Part shown: piece after piece, positions 26,792 to 35,653 of the stretch
How the letters are laid out: every line of letters begins with the position of its first letter
Numbering within the stretch: the stretch's first letter is position 1
Assembly (NCBI GenBank): GCA_002869065.1
Contig: PKTR01000004.1
Span: forward strand, 1-64,000
Source: Hyphomicrobiales bacterium
GTDB lineage: Bacteria > Pseudomonadota > Alphaproteobacteria > Rhizobiales > Rhodobiaceae
Direction: 5' to 3'
Length of the DNA stretch: 64,000 nucleotides
Translations under genes and position numbers: made by a program
Notes under the pieces: generated by a model
Seen by the model: only the letters and a program-made list of their open reading frames with translations
The model's database searches: none
Told to the model about the DNA's origin: nothing

Positions 26792-27328
26792 ATGGATCAC
26801 GACAATTACAGCGACGCCTATATTCGCGGCATCCTCGACGAGGTGAAGACCATCGCCATGGTCGGCGCCAGCGCCAACGAGACCCGGCCGAGCTATTTCG
26901 TGCTGAAATACATGATCGCCAAAGGCTACCGCGTCTATCCGATCAATCCCGGCCAGGCCGGCAAGGAAATCCTCGGCACGAAATTTTATTCGTCCTTTGC
27001 CGAGGTCACGGAAGCCATCGACATGGTCGACATCTTCCGCAACTCCGAAGCCGCCGGCCACGTTGTCGACGAGGCGCTCAAGCTCTCGCCGGTGCCGAAA
27101 GTGATGTGGATGCAGCTCACCGTGCGCAATGACGAGGCCGCCGCCCGCGCCGAGGCCGCCGGTGTCAAGATGGTGATGAACCGCTGTCCGAAAATCGAAT
27201 ATGGCCGCCTGTCGGGAGAAATCGCCTGGGCGGGCGTAAATTCGAAAACCATTTCCTCGAAACGGCCAAAGCTGGAAGACGGTTTCCAGCATCTGGGTCT
27301 TCGCGAAAATAGGAAAAAAGACAACTGA
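26792..27328 (+). CDS. CoA-binding (YccU-like) protein
   Basis: 178 residues. A Rossmann-like CoA-binding domain: IAMVGASANETRPSYFVLKYMIAKGYRVYPINPG (in part), DMVDIFRNSEAAGHVVDEAL and GVKMVMNRCPKIEYGRL. YccU homologues bind CoA or acyl-CoA; their cellular role is unclear. It is co-oriented with the upstream enoyl-CoA hydratase and with metY downstream (112-bp gap). Confidence 0.9.
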   Translation: MDHDNYSDAYIRGILDEVKTIAMVGASANETRPSYFVLKYMIAKGYRVYPINPGQAGKEILGTKFYSSFAEVTEAIDMVDIFRNSEAAGHVVDEALKLSPVPKVMWMQLTVRNDEAAARAEAAGVKMVMNRCPKIEYGRLSGEIAWAGVNSKTISSKRPKLEDGFQHLGLRENRKKDN

Positions 27329-27440
27329 TCGCAAAGACTTGTATTAGCCGCCGATAATTTGACGAATGCCAATTCCTGCGCCATGAAAGGCGCCAACAGA
27401 GCGGGACGACTGCACGTCTCGACGACGGGGGAACGAAAAA

Positions 27441-28724
27441 ATGACCACTGACCGCGTACCTGATTTCGCAACGCTCGCCATCCATGCCGGCGCCCAGCCG
27501 GACCCGGCGACGGGCGCGCGCGCAACGCCGATCTACCAGACCACGTCCTTCGTGTTCGACGATGTCGACCACGCCGCCTCGCTGTTCGGCCTGCAGGCCT
27601 TCGGCAACATCTACACCCGCATCACCAACCCGACGACGGCGGTGCTGGAGGAGCGCGTCGCGGCGCTCGAAGGCGGCACGGCCTCGCTCGCGGTCGCCTC
27701 GGGCCACGCAGCCCAGATGCTGATCTTCCACACGATCATGCAGCCGGGCGACGAGTTCATCGCCTCCAACAAGCTCTATGGCGGCTCGATCAACCAGTTC
27801 AACCACTCGTTCAAGAGCTTCGGCTGGAACGTGAAATGGGCCGATCCGTCGGATCTGGCGACCTTCGAGGCCGCGGTCAGCGACAAGACCAAGGCGATCT
27901 TCATCGAAAGCCTCGCCAATCCGGGCGGCGTCGTCACTGACATCGCCGCGATTGCCGAAATCGCCCGCAAGGCCAATGTGCCACTCATCGTCGATAACAC
28001 CATGGCAACGCCGTATCTGTGCCGCCCGTTCGAGCATGGCGCAGACATCGTCGTCCATTCGGCCACCAAATTCCTCGGCGGCCATGGCAATTCCATGGGT
28101 GGCGTGCTGGTCGATGGCGGTTCGTTCGACTGGTCGGCCGACGACCGCTATCCGATGCTGTCGAAGCCGCGCCCGGAATATGCCGGCATGGTGCTGCACG
28201 AGACCTTCGGCAACTTCGCCTTCGCAATCGCCGCCCGCGTGCTCGGCCTGCGCGATCTCGGCCCCGCGATCTCGCCGTTCAACGCCTTCCAGATCCTGAC
28301 CGGCATCGAGACCCTGCCGCTGCGCATGCAGCGCCATTGCGAAAATGCCCAGAAGGTCGCCGAATGGCTGTCGAACCACGACGCGGTTGCCTGGGTCTCC
28401 TATGCCGGCCTCGAAGGCGACAAGCACCACGCGCTGCAGCAGCGCTATATGCCGAAGGGTGCCGGCTCGGTTTTCACCTTCGGCCTCAAGGGCGGCTATG
28501 ACGCCGGCGTTTCGCTGGTCTCAAACGTCGAGCTGTTCTCGCATGTGGCCAATCTCGGCGACACGCGCAGCCTGGTCATCCACCCGGCCTCGACCACCCA
28601 TCGCCAGCTTTCCGACGAGCAGAAGGTCGCCGCCGGCGCAGGGCCCGATGTGGTGCGCGTGTCGATCGGTATCGAAAGCGCCGACGACATCATCGCCGAC
28701 CTCGAACAGGCTCTGAGCGCCTAG
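27441..28724 (+). CDS. metY: O-acetylhomoserine sulfhydrylase
   Basis: 427 residues; GGGGGAACG upstream. Cys/Met PLP family: IYQTTSFVF, YTRITNPTTAVLEERVAALEGG, ALASGH-like AVASGHAAQM, VDNTMATPYLCRP and the PLP lysine in VHSATKFLGGHGNSMGG. The length and the GGSFDWS segment favour O-acetylhomoserine sulfhydrylase over cystathionine synthase. It makes homocysteine directly from O-acetylhomoserine and sulfide, fitting with hom elsewhere in the window. The 112-bp leader does not match the SAM-II riboswitch consensus often found before alphaproteobacterial met genes. Confidence 0.94.
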   Translation: MTTDRVPDFATLAIHAGAQPDPATGARATPIYQTTSFVFDDVDHAASLFGLQAFGNIYTRITNPTTAVLEERVAALEGGTASLAVASGHAAQMLIFHTIMQPGDEFIASNKLYGGSINQFNHSFKSFGWNVKWADPSDLATFEAAVSDKTKAIFIESLANPGGVVTDIAAIAEIARKANVPLIVDNTMATPYLCRPFEHGADIVVHSATKFLGGHGNSMGGVLVDGGSFDWSADDRYPMLSKPRPEYAGMVLHETFGNFAFAIAARVLGLRDLGPAISPFNAFQILTGIETLPLRMQRHCENAQKVAEWLSNHDAVAWVSYAGLEGDKHHALQQRYMPKGAGSVFTFGLKGGYDAGVSLVSNVELFSHVANLGDTRSLVIHPASTTHRQLSDEQKVAAGAGPDVVRVSIGIESADDIIADLEQALSA

Positions 28725-28759
28725 ACGCAATCGACGCAATTGCTCGATGTGCACATCAT

Positions 28760-28806
28760 CGGCGACCCGGGACCAGGCAAGGAGCGTCCCGGGTCGCCGT
28801 CGTTTT
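28760..28806 (+). terminator. Rho-independent terminator of metY
   Basis: CGGCGACCCGGGAC and GTCCCGGGTCGCCG form a perfect 14-bp stem with a 12-nt loop, then TCGTTTTT. It lies 35 bp past the metY stop. Confidence 0.93.
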
Positions 28807-28833
28807 TGAAAGACGTATCGCGGGGAGCCGACG

Positions 28834-30048
28834 ATGAAGCGCGCGCAATCGGCAATCGAGCAATCGGGCGCGCTCGTCGAGTCACTCGAGCTTGAACCGT
28901 ACGACTCCGGCCCGCTCGATGGCCTGACATTCACGGTCAAGGACAACATCGACATCGCCGGGAGGAAAACCTCCTACGGCAGCCCCGCCTGGCGGGATCG
29001 GCACCCACCGGCATTTCGCAACGCCCTCTGCGTGGAGCAGGTGCTGGCCGCCGGTGCAGCTTGCGTCGGCAAGGCAATCGCCGACGAGTTCACCTACAGC
29101 CTCGATGGCGAAAACCCGTTTTTTGGAACTCCCCTGAATCCTCGGACACCTGACCGCGTGCCCGGAGGGTCATCGAGCGGCTCGGCTTCCTCCGTCGCCT
29201 GCGGCCTCGCTGACTTCTCGCTTGGAACCGATGCGGGCGGCTCGGTGCGCGTGCCTGCAAGCCTTTGCGGCGTCTGGGGCATCCGCCCGTCGCTACACCG
29301 GATTTCCGAGGCCGGCGTACTGCCCTTCATGCCGAGCGTCAGCACCGTCGGCGTGCTTGCCCGCTCCCACGGTATCCTCGAGCGGACGACGCGCGTTCTG
29401 CTGCGAAGCGGCCCCCGGGCGCCTGCCGAGGTGAAGCGCATCTTCGTATTGAACGACGCCTTCCGTCTCGCTACGCCTGAAATCGCTGCAGCCGCCCGCG
29501 AAGCCCTCGACTCAATCGCGAGCCGGTCGGGCGTCACGCTCGAAACGGTTGATTTCGCCGACATCGTCGGCCGCGAGATGGACCTTGTTGCCTGCAACAA
29601 GGATGCGCTGCGAAACGTTCAAACGGCAGAGTTTCAAAACACGGTCGGCAACTGGATCGAGAACCAGAAACCCGAACTCGGCTTTGCTTTCTCGATGGCC
29701 TACAAAAGCGTCAGGGCATTCGAGCGTACAAGCGCAATCGAAAGCTTGGAGCTGTGCGAACGCCTGTTCGAAAGCATCCGCGCATTCCTAGAACCCGGCA
29801 GCGTCATCGGTTTCCCGACCACGCCGCGGATCGCCCCCCTCAAGGGGACGTTGACCTCGCTGGAAGCGGTCGCCGACTTCTACGATCCGACAATGGCTGT
29901 CACATCTTTTTCAGGCGTTGGCCGCCTGCCGGAAATAACCGCCCCGCTTCTTGCCGTCGCCGACTGCCGTGCCGGGCTTTCCTTTGTCGCCGGCCCCTAT
30001 CAGGACGAGTTCCTCATGACAGCGGTAGGCCGTCTTCTGGACGCCTGA
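28834..30048 (+). CDS. Amidase-signature family amidase
   Basis: 404 residues. The Ser-cisSer-Lys triad is visible: Lys in FTVKDNIDIAG (about 37), Ser in PGGSSSGSASSVA (about 113) and Ser in GTDAGGSVRVPASLCG (about 137). The chain is shorter than GatA and lacks its extended C-terminus, matching general amidases of the AtzF/indoleacetamide-hydrolase kind. Substrate unknown. The gene follows the metY terminator and converges with korC (18-bp gap). Confidence 0.9.
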   Translation: MKRAQSAIEQSGALVESLELEPYDSGPLDGLTFTVKDNIDIAGRKTSYGSPAWRDRHPPAFRNALCVEQVLAAGAACVGKAIADEFTYSLDGENPFFGTPLNPRTPDRVPGGSSSGSASSVACGLADFSLGTDAGGSVRVPASLCGVWGIRPSLHRISEAGVLPFMPSVSTVGVLARSHGILERTTRVLLRSGPRAPAEVKRIFVLNDAFRLATPEIAAAAREALDSIASRSGVTLETVDFADIVGREMDLVACNKDALRNVQTAEFQNTVGNWIENQKPELGFAFSMAYKSVRAFERTSAIESLELCERLFESIRAFLEPGSVIGFPTTPRIAPLKGTLTSLEAVADFYDPTMAVTSFSGVGRLPEITAPLLAVADCRAGLSFVAGPYQDEFLMTAVGRLLDA

Positions 30049-30066
30049 CGCGGCACGACCGAAGGC

Positions 30067-30615
30067 TTATTCGGCGGGCGCCAGCACCTCGTCGGCAAGC
30101 CGGAAGCCCTCTTCGGCAGCAGCAAGATTGACCGCGGCGAACTTCTTCGGCGTGTCGAGGCGGATCGCCTCCATCAGCGATTCCCGCTTGCACAGCCCGG
30201 TGATGCCGATCATCGCGCCGAGAGCCACGATATTGGCGACACGGGCGCTGCCGGCCGCAATCGCCCGGTCAGTCAGCGGCAGGCCGATACGGCGATTGCC
30301 CTCTTCGGGCGGCGCCGTCACCAGTCGGCTGTCGTAGACGACGACCGCATCCCTGGCGATGAAGCCCTTGGAGCGGTCGGCGCCGACCTGATCGAGCGCG
30401 ATCAGATAGTTGATACCGGTGACGAGCGGGTAGTCGGGAGTCCCGTCCGAGACGACCAGATCGGAGCGGCAGAAGCCGCCGCGCGAGGTCGGCTCATAGC
30501 TCGACGATTGCGCCGCCTGCATGCCTTCAAGGCTGAGCGCGCGGAACATCGTGCGGGTGCCGAGGATGAGCCCCTGGCCACCGGAGCCGGCGAGACGGAT
30601 TTCCATGCGGTCCAT
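30067..30615 (-). CDS. korC: 2-oxoacid:ferredoxin oxidoreductase gamma subunit
   Basis: 182 residues. The POR gamma domain begins RLAGSGGQGLILGTRTMF (binds CoA in relatives) and continues SSYEPTSRGGFCRSDLVVSDG. Last gene of the iorA-iorB-korA-korB-korC operon, 3 bp after korB. With KorA and KorB it completes the alpha-beta-gamma core of an enzyme converting a 2-oxoacid, CoA and oxidised ferredoxin to acyl-CoA, CO2 and reduced ferredoxin. No separate ferredoxin (delta) subunit follows. Confidence 0.92.
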   Translation of the reverse strand: MDRMEIRLAGSGGQGLILGTRTMFRALSLEGMQAAQSSSYEPTSRGGFCRSDLVVSDGTPDYPLVTGINYLIALDQVGADRSKGFIARDAVVVYDSRLVTAPPEEGNRRIGLPLTDRAIAAGSARVANIVALGAMIGITGLCKRESLMEAIRLDTPKKFAAVNLAAAEEGFRLADEVLAPAE

Positions 30616-30618
30616 AGC

Positions 30619-31461
30619 TCAGCCCTTTCCCTGTTCGCGCAGACGCTGCGCCTGTTGGCGATAGAGCGCGCCGTATTCCGGACGCTCGTTGCGGGCGAGA
30701 ACGCCGGTGCGCATCGCATGCGGACGGAACGGCTGATCGACGACGTTGCCGAAGGATTCCGGTCGCATGTCGCTCTTCTGCGACAGCACCATTTCCGGCG
30801 ACTCGCCGAGGTCGTTCTTGCGGCCGTAGATCTCCGTGCAGTCGGAAATGATCTCGAGGAACGAGAAGCCGGGATGGGCAAGCCCTTCCTTGATCAGGTT
30901 CTTCAACGCCGGCGTCTGCAACGTCACCTCGCGCCCGACCATGCCTGCACCGGCGGCGGACGCCAGTGCACAGGCATCGAACACCGGTTCGATATTGCCG
31001 GTCGGCGTCGTCGTCGTCAGCCTCGTCTCCGACGTGGTCGGCGACACCTGGCCGCCGGTCATGCCGTAGACCTCGTTGTTGAGCATCAGGCAGGTGATAT
31101 CGAGGTTGCGCCGGCAGGCATGGATCAGGTGGTTGCCGCCGATTGCCAGACAGTCGCCGTCACCGGTGATCACCACGACATGGAGGTCGGGCCGAGCGAG
31201 CTTCAAACCGGTCGCGAAGGCGAGCGGCCGGCCATGGGTGGTGTGATAGGTGTTCGCATCGATATAGGCGCCGACACGGCCGGAACAGCCGATGCCGGAC
31301 ACGATCGCCAGCTTGTTCTTGTCGATGCCGTTCTCGTGCACGGCCCACAACAGCGCGCGCAGCGCGATACCATGACCGCAACCCGGGCACATGAAGTGCG
31401 GCATCAGGTCGACGCGGATGTAGTCCTTGATCTCAAACGGCGGGCGCGGCATCTCAGTCAT
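30619..31461 (-). CDS. korB: 2-oxoacid:ferredoxin oxidoreductase beta (TPP-binding) subunit
   Basis: 280 residues. Fe-S ligands CPGCGH (about residue 25) and the GCSGR cysteine; TPP/Mg site GDGDCLAIGGNHLIHACRRN through NNEVYGMTGGQ. ISDCTEIYGR lies near the C-terminus. The sequence is of the KorB/OorB type used for 2-oxoglutarate, although branched-chain 2-oxoacids cannot be excluded. It overlaps korA by 8 bp. Confidence 0.94.
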   Translation of the reverse strand: MTEMPRPPFEIKDYIRVDLMPHFMCPGCGHGIALRALLWAVHENGIDKNKLAIVSGIGCSGRVGAYIDANTYHTTHGRPLAFATGLKLARPDLHVVVITGDGDCLAIGGNHLIHACRRNLDITCLMLNNEVYGMTGGQVSPTTSETRLTTTTPTGNIEPVFDACALASAAGAGMVGREVTLQTPALKNLIKEGLAHPGFSFLEIISDCTEIYGRKNDLGESPEMVLSQKSDMRPESFGNVVDQPFRPHAMRTGVLARNERPEYGALYRQQAQRLREQGKG

Positions 31462-32584
31462 TGCTCAGGTCCTTCCCGCGAGCGACGATTTCAGCAGGCG
31501 TGATCGGTTCACCGTCGATCTTGCCGAGCGACGACACCGGGCACTTCCCGGCGAGCACCCGCTCGACCTCGAGCGAAAGTTGCCCGGCGCTCATTTCCGG
31601 CACCAGCACGGCCTTGGCCGACGCCGCCGCGGACCGCAGTGCATCTTCCGGGAACGGCCACATGGTGATCGGGCGGAACAGTCCAGCCTTGATGCCGGCG
31701 TCGCGCAGCAACGAAACGGCGCGGCGCGCGGCGCGCGCGCTGATGCCGTAGGACACGACCAGCAGGTCGGCATCCTCGGTCTGCAGCGCCTCGAACTTCT
31801 CGATCTCGGCACGATGCCGCTCGGTCTTGTTGAGGATGCGATCCATCATCGCCGTGACGGCCGCCGGGTCCTGCGTCGGGAAACCGGCTTCTCCGTGGGT
31901 CAGACCGGTGGTGTGGGTGCGAAGCCCCTCGCCCGGCCGCACCATCGGCGGCACGTCGTCGCCATCGAGCGCATAAGGTTTGAAGCCTTCGTCCGACGGA
32001 TCGGCCCATTTTCGTTCGACCAGCGTTTCCGGCTGGCGCAGCTCGATCGGCTCGAGCAGCTGCGCGATCACCTGATCGTAGAGCACGACCACCGGCACGC
32101 GCAGCTTCTCGCTGAGCTCGAAGGCGCGGATCGTTTCGTCATAGATCTCCTGCACCGATTCCGGCGTAATGACGATGATCGGATGGTCGCCATGGGTGCC
32201 CCAGCGCGCCTGCATCAGGTCGCCCTGCGCCGGCCGCGTCGGCATACCGGTCGACGGCCCGCCGCGCATCACGTTGATGATCACGCACGGCACTTCCGTC
32301 ATCGCCGCGTAGCCTATGTTTTCCTGCTTCAGCGAGAAGCCGGGACCGCTGGTCGCCGTCATCACCTTGGCGCCGCCCAGCGACGCACCGACGATGGCGC
32401 CCATCGAGGCGATCTCGTCTTCCATCTGGATGAAGGTACCGCCGACCCTGGGTAGCTCGCGCGACATGCGCTCTGCCACTTCCGAGGACGGGGTAATGGG
32501 ATAGCCGGCGAAAAACCGGCAGCCGGCGGCAATCGCCGCCATGGCGCAGGCATGGTTGCCCGCAAGCGGAGCAGTCGTCGTCAT
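31454..32584 (-). CDS. korA: 2-oxoacid:ferredoxin oxidoreductase alpha subunit
   Basis: 376 residues from MTTTAPLAGNHACAMAAI; the 4-bp overlap with the upstream gene supports this start. Pyrimidine-binding domain I (AGYPITPSSEVAE, MEDEIASMGAIVGASLGGAK, TSGPGFSLKQENIG) and domain II with PVVVLYDQVIAQ. There is no fused gamma domain at the N-terminus, so this is the KorA form that needs a separate KorC. KorA/B/C are consecutive. Confidence 0.94.
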   Translation of the reverse strand: MTTTAPLAGNHACAMAAIAAGCRFFAGYPITPSSEVAERMSRELPRVGGTFIQMEDEIASMGAIVGASLGGAKVMTATSGPGFSLKQENIGYAAMTEVPCVIINVMRGGPSTGMPTRPAQGDLMQARWGTHGDHPIIVITPESVQEIYDETIRAFELSEKLRVPVVVLYDQVIAQLLEPIELRQPETLVERKWADPSDEGFKPYALDGDDVPPMVRPGEGLRTHTTGLTHGEAGFPTQDPAAVTAMMDRILNKTERHRAEIEKFEALQTEDADLLVVSYGISARAARRAVSLLRDAGIKAGLFRPITMWPFPEDALRSAAASAKAVLVPEMSAGQLSLEVERVLAGKCPVSSLGKIDGEPITPAEIVARGKDLSND

Positions 32585-33501
32585 TCCGCCGCCTCCAGAA
32601 CTGTCATCCGGTCGACAGAGATGGCGAAATCCGGACAGAGCCACTCACATACCCGACAGCCCGTGCAGGCCTCGGGGTCTTTCAGATAGGCGATGTTCTG
32701 CGCATTGAGCGCCAGGCACCGCTCCGGGCAGAGCTTGACGCAGATATCGCAGCTCTTGCACCAGTCTTCGTTGATCGTCAGACGCACCGCCGTATCGGCC
32801 GGCACGACCACTTCGGGCTTCTCGTAGGCCACGCCCTCAACGCTGTGATGCGGGTCGAGACGCGCGTTCTCGATCCATGAACGACCATCGAGGAAGGCCT
32901 GCCGGTTGATCTCTTCGGAACCCTTCGGCACCGAGGCCTCGATCACCCTGAGCCAGTCTTCGACCGGGAAGTCGAGCGTCGCCGACAGCGTACCGAGCAG
33001 CACCGTGTTGGCCGCGCGCTCATTGCCGAGCGTCTGCGCCATGCGGCTCGCGTCGAGCGCATAGCCGTCGGCCACCCGGTCGACGATCTCCGCCGGCGTT
33101 TCCTGCGCATAGGCCAGGCTCGCGCCGAATTTGCGGTTGCGGCAGGCGAAAGGCGGAACGATCCGCTTTGTGTCGCAGATGAAAGTACCGGTATCGGGTT
33201 TCAGATGATCGAGCCAGCGCAGGCCTTCCGCCCATTCGAGCGCGATCAGCACGTCCGCCTCGCCCTTCGGAATGGTCGGCGACCAGACCTCGGAGCCGAA
33301 GCGCACATGGCTGAAGACGATACCGCCGCGCTTGGCCATGCCATGCACTTCGGACTGCTTCACCTGATAGCCCTGGAGCTGGCAAATCGTCGCCAGCACC
33401 TTCGAGATCATGATGACGCCCTGACCGCCAACACCGACGATCAGGACGTTGCGGGTCGCCTGCGTTGCCGGCATCGCCGTTTCCATCGCCACTGCCGTCA
33501 T
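32581..33501 (-). CDS. iorB: Indolepyruvate oxidoreductase beta subunit fused to a 2[4Fe-4S] ferredoxin domain
   Basis: 306 residues; the start overlaps the iorA stop by 4 bp. Residues 15-210 form a POR gamma/IorB domain (LIVGVGGQGVIMISKVLA, VHGMAKRGGIVFSHVRFG). Residues 240-300 form a bacterial-type ferredoxin: CKSCDICVKLCPERC and CTGCRVCEWLCPDFA, two complete CxxCxxCxxxCP motifs. Stand-alone IorB proteins are about 190-200 residues, so the C-terminal module is an addition. It may be the electron carrier for IOR and for the KOR encoded next, which lacks its own ferredoxin subunit. Confidence 0.92.
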   Translation of the reverse strand: MTAVAMETAMPATQATRNVLIVGVGGQGVIMISKVLATICQLQGYQVKQSEVHGMAKRGGIVFSHVRFGSEVWSPTIPKGEADVLIALEWAEGLRWLDHLKPDTGTFICDTKRIVPPFACRNRKFGASLAYAQETPAEIVDRVADGYALDASRMAQTLGNERAANTVLLGTLSATLDFPVEDWLRVIEASVPKGSEEINRQAFLDGRSWIENARLDPHHSVEGVAYEKPEVVVPADTAVRLTINEDWCKSCDICVKLCPERCLALNAQNIAYLKDPEACTGCRVCEWLCPDFAISVDRMTVLEAAE

Positions 33502-35300
33502 GACAGCACCGGACGGATCGCGTCGGACGGGCAAAGCTGGGCACACAGCGAACAGCCGATGCACGACGTGGTGTCGATCTGCACCTTGTGATGGCCCTCG
33601 TAGTAGGTGTCGGACCAGGTGATCGAGGGACAACCGAGATTCATGCACGACTGGCAGGCCACGCAGTTCTCTTCCTTCACTTCGAGCGGCGTTCCCTTGA
33701 TCTTGACCGGATCGAGCACACAGGGCCGCTCGACGATCACCACCGAAACGCCCTTGCGCTCCACGGCCTCACGCATCGCCTTGTAGAGACCCGCGACCTC
33801 ATAGGGATCGACACGACGGATATCGGTGACGCCAACGGCGCGACAGATGTCCTCGTAAACCACCTTGTGAGTCTCGTCACCGCGCAACGTGCGGCCGGTT
33901 CCCGGATGATCCTGACCACCGGTCATCGCGGTGATGCGGTTGTCGAGAATGACCACCGTGATGTCGGCGTTGTTGTAGACCGCGTCAATCAACGGCGGAA
34001 TGCCCGAATGCAGGAAGGTCGAGTCGCCGATAGTGGCGACGATCGGCTTGTCGCTGGTCTTGGCGAGCGCCATACCGACCGCATTGGCGATCGAGGCACC
34101 CATGCACACCGTCGTGTCGATGGAGCGCAGCGGTTCGACGGCGGCCAGCGTATAGCAGCCGATATCGCCGGCGACCTGCGCGTCGACCGCACGCAACGCC
34201 ATGTAGCTGGCCGTGTGCGGACAACCCGAGCACAGCACCGGCGGGCGTGCCACCGGGCGGATATCGAGCGTTTCGACACTACGGGGCGCTTCGACGATGC
34301 CGGCTTCGGCAAGGCCGGCGCGAACCAGTTCCGACGACAGCTCGCCGACGCGCGAGAAGAAGCGCTTGCCTTCCGCGGCGACCCCGAGCGCCTTGACGGA
34401 GTTCTCGATCACCGGCTCCAGTTCCTCGACGACGATGACGCGGTCGACACTCGCCGCGAAGTCGCGGATCGTGTTGGCCGGCAGCGGGTAGGAGCCGGCA
34501 AGCTTCAGGATGCTGAAGCCCGATGCCACTTCCTTCACATACGGATAGACCGTACCGTGAGTGATGATGCCGACGCGGGTATCGCCCTTCTCCCAACGGG
34601 TCAGCGGCGAGGTCTCGAAATAGGCTGAAAGCTTCGCCTCACGCTCGATGACGAGCGGATGGCGTGCGCGGGCGACGGACGGAATGGAAACCGTCTTTTC
34701 GGGATCGCCGCCGAAGCCACGCGATTCCGGCTCCGCGCGGTCGCCGACCAGCACCGTGCTGCGCGTGTGCGACAGGCGCGTCGTCGAGCGCACGATCACC
34801 GGTGTGTCGAAACCCTCGCTCAGGTCGAAGGCAAGGCGGGTGAACTCAAGCGCTTCCTGCGCATCGGACGGCTCCAGCACCGGGACGTTGGCGAACTGCG
34901 CCATCAGTCGCGTGTCCTGCTCGTTCTGCGAGGAATGGATGCCCGGATCGTCGCAAACCGCCAACACGAGGCCGGCATGCACGCCGATATAGGTCTGCGA
35001 CATCAGAGAGTCCGACGCCACATTGAGCCCGACATGCTTCATCGCCGCAAAGGCACGCACGCCCGACAGCGCCGCGCCGATCGCCACATCCAGCGAGACC
35101 TTCTCGTTGGTCGCCCACTGCGCCGCGATGTCCTCTTTCGGATATTTCGCGATGTTCTCGAGGATTTCCGTCGACGGCGTTCCCGGATAGGCCGCGGCGA
35201 CACGCACACCGGCCTCCCACACGCCTCGGGCGATCGCCTCGTTGCCGGTCAATGGCCGGGCGAGCACCTCCGCCCGTTCCGCAGTGGCTGCTTGCGCCAT
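33498..35300 (-). CDS. iorA: Indolepyruvate:ferredoxin oxidoreductase alpha subunit
   Basis: 600 residues from MAQAATAERA; GGGAGGG upstream decides the start. The N-terminal POR alpha domain carries VAAAYPGTPSTEILE and KHVGLNVASDSLM. The TPP domain carries GDIGCYTLAAVEPL, GDSTFLHSGIPPLIDAVYN and ILDNRITAMTGGQDHPGTG. Two C-terminal [4Fe-4S] motifs are CVACQSCMNLGCP and CIGCSLCAQLCP. It oxidises arylpyruvates (indole-, phenyl-, hydroxyphenylpyruvate) to aryl-acetyl-CoA with ferredoxin. It heads the five-gene operon. Confidence 0.94.
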   Translation of the reverse strand: MAQAATAERAEVLARPLTGNEAIARGVWEAGVRVAAAYPGTPSTEILENIAKYPKEDIAAQWATNEKVSLDVAIGAALSGVRAFAAMKHVGLNVASDSLMSQTYIGVHAGLVLAVCDDPGIHSSQNEQDTRLMAQFANVPVLEPSDAQEALEFTRLAFDLSEGFDTPVIVRSTTRLSHTRSTVLVGDRAEPESRGFGGDPEKTVSIPSVARARHPLVIEREAKLSAYFETSPLTRWEKGDTRVGIITHGTVYPYVKEVASGFSILKLAGSYPLPANTIRDFAASVDRVIVVEELEPVIENSVKALGVAAEGKRFFSRVGELSSELVRAGLAEAGIVEAPRSVETLDIRPVARPPVLCSGCPHTASYMALRAVDAQVAGDIGCYTLAAVEPLRSIDTTVCMGASIANAVGMALAKTSDKPIVATIGDSTFLHSGIPPLIDAVYNNADITVVILDNRITAMTGGQDHPGTGRTLRGDETHKVVYEDICRAVGVTDIRRVDPYEVAGLYKAMREAVERKGVSVVIVERPCVLDPVKIKGTPLEVKEENCVACQSCMNLGCPSITWSDTYYEGHHKVQIDTTSCIGCSLCAQLCPSDAIRPVLS

Positions 35301-35653
35301 CGTTGTTCCCTCCCAGGGTCCCGCTTGCTGCGTTCCCGTCACCATTATGTAACAGGATATCGATTTTTTCCGAGTAAGCGGTAACATAACGCGTGCGTAA
35401 ATACGGGATTATCCCTAGGGTTTTTATTCATTAATCTGAGAAATGCGCACGAAACACGCGCCAGATCTCAACATCACGCGCGATATGCATTTATTGCCAG
35501 TGCTTCGGCAGGAGAAACAACCGCCGATCCGCGCACATACGCGCAACGGCGCGCGCAATATTCTTCGAACGAAACGGCGAAAAAATAAGCACCAAGCTGA
35601 AAAACGCGACAATTCGCGCGGCGGCGGCCCCGCTACCAGCGCAGGAATCGGCG
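35301..35653. other. Non-coding region between iorA and pbpC
   Basis: No gene seen. The iorA-proximal part (35330-35440) is AT-rich and includes two TGTTAC copies (minus strand, separated by about 30 bp), a reasonable promoter zone for the ior/kor operon. The pbpC-proximal part holds a weak hairpin, listed separately. Confidence 0.45.
35605..35618 (-). terminator. Weak hairpin with T tract after pbpC
   Basis: On the minus strand CGCGA-ATTG-TCGCG is followed by TTTTT, about 36 bp past the pbpC stop. The stem has only five pairs, so termination is likely but not certain. Confidence 0.45.

Noticed and set aside
27329-27440. A SAM-II or other SAM riboswitch before metY
   Set aside because: The leader has a small GGCGCC hairpin but not the conserved SAM-II pseudoknot blocks. 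No other SAM riboswitch consensus was recognised by eye; a covariance-model search would settle it.
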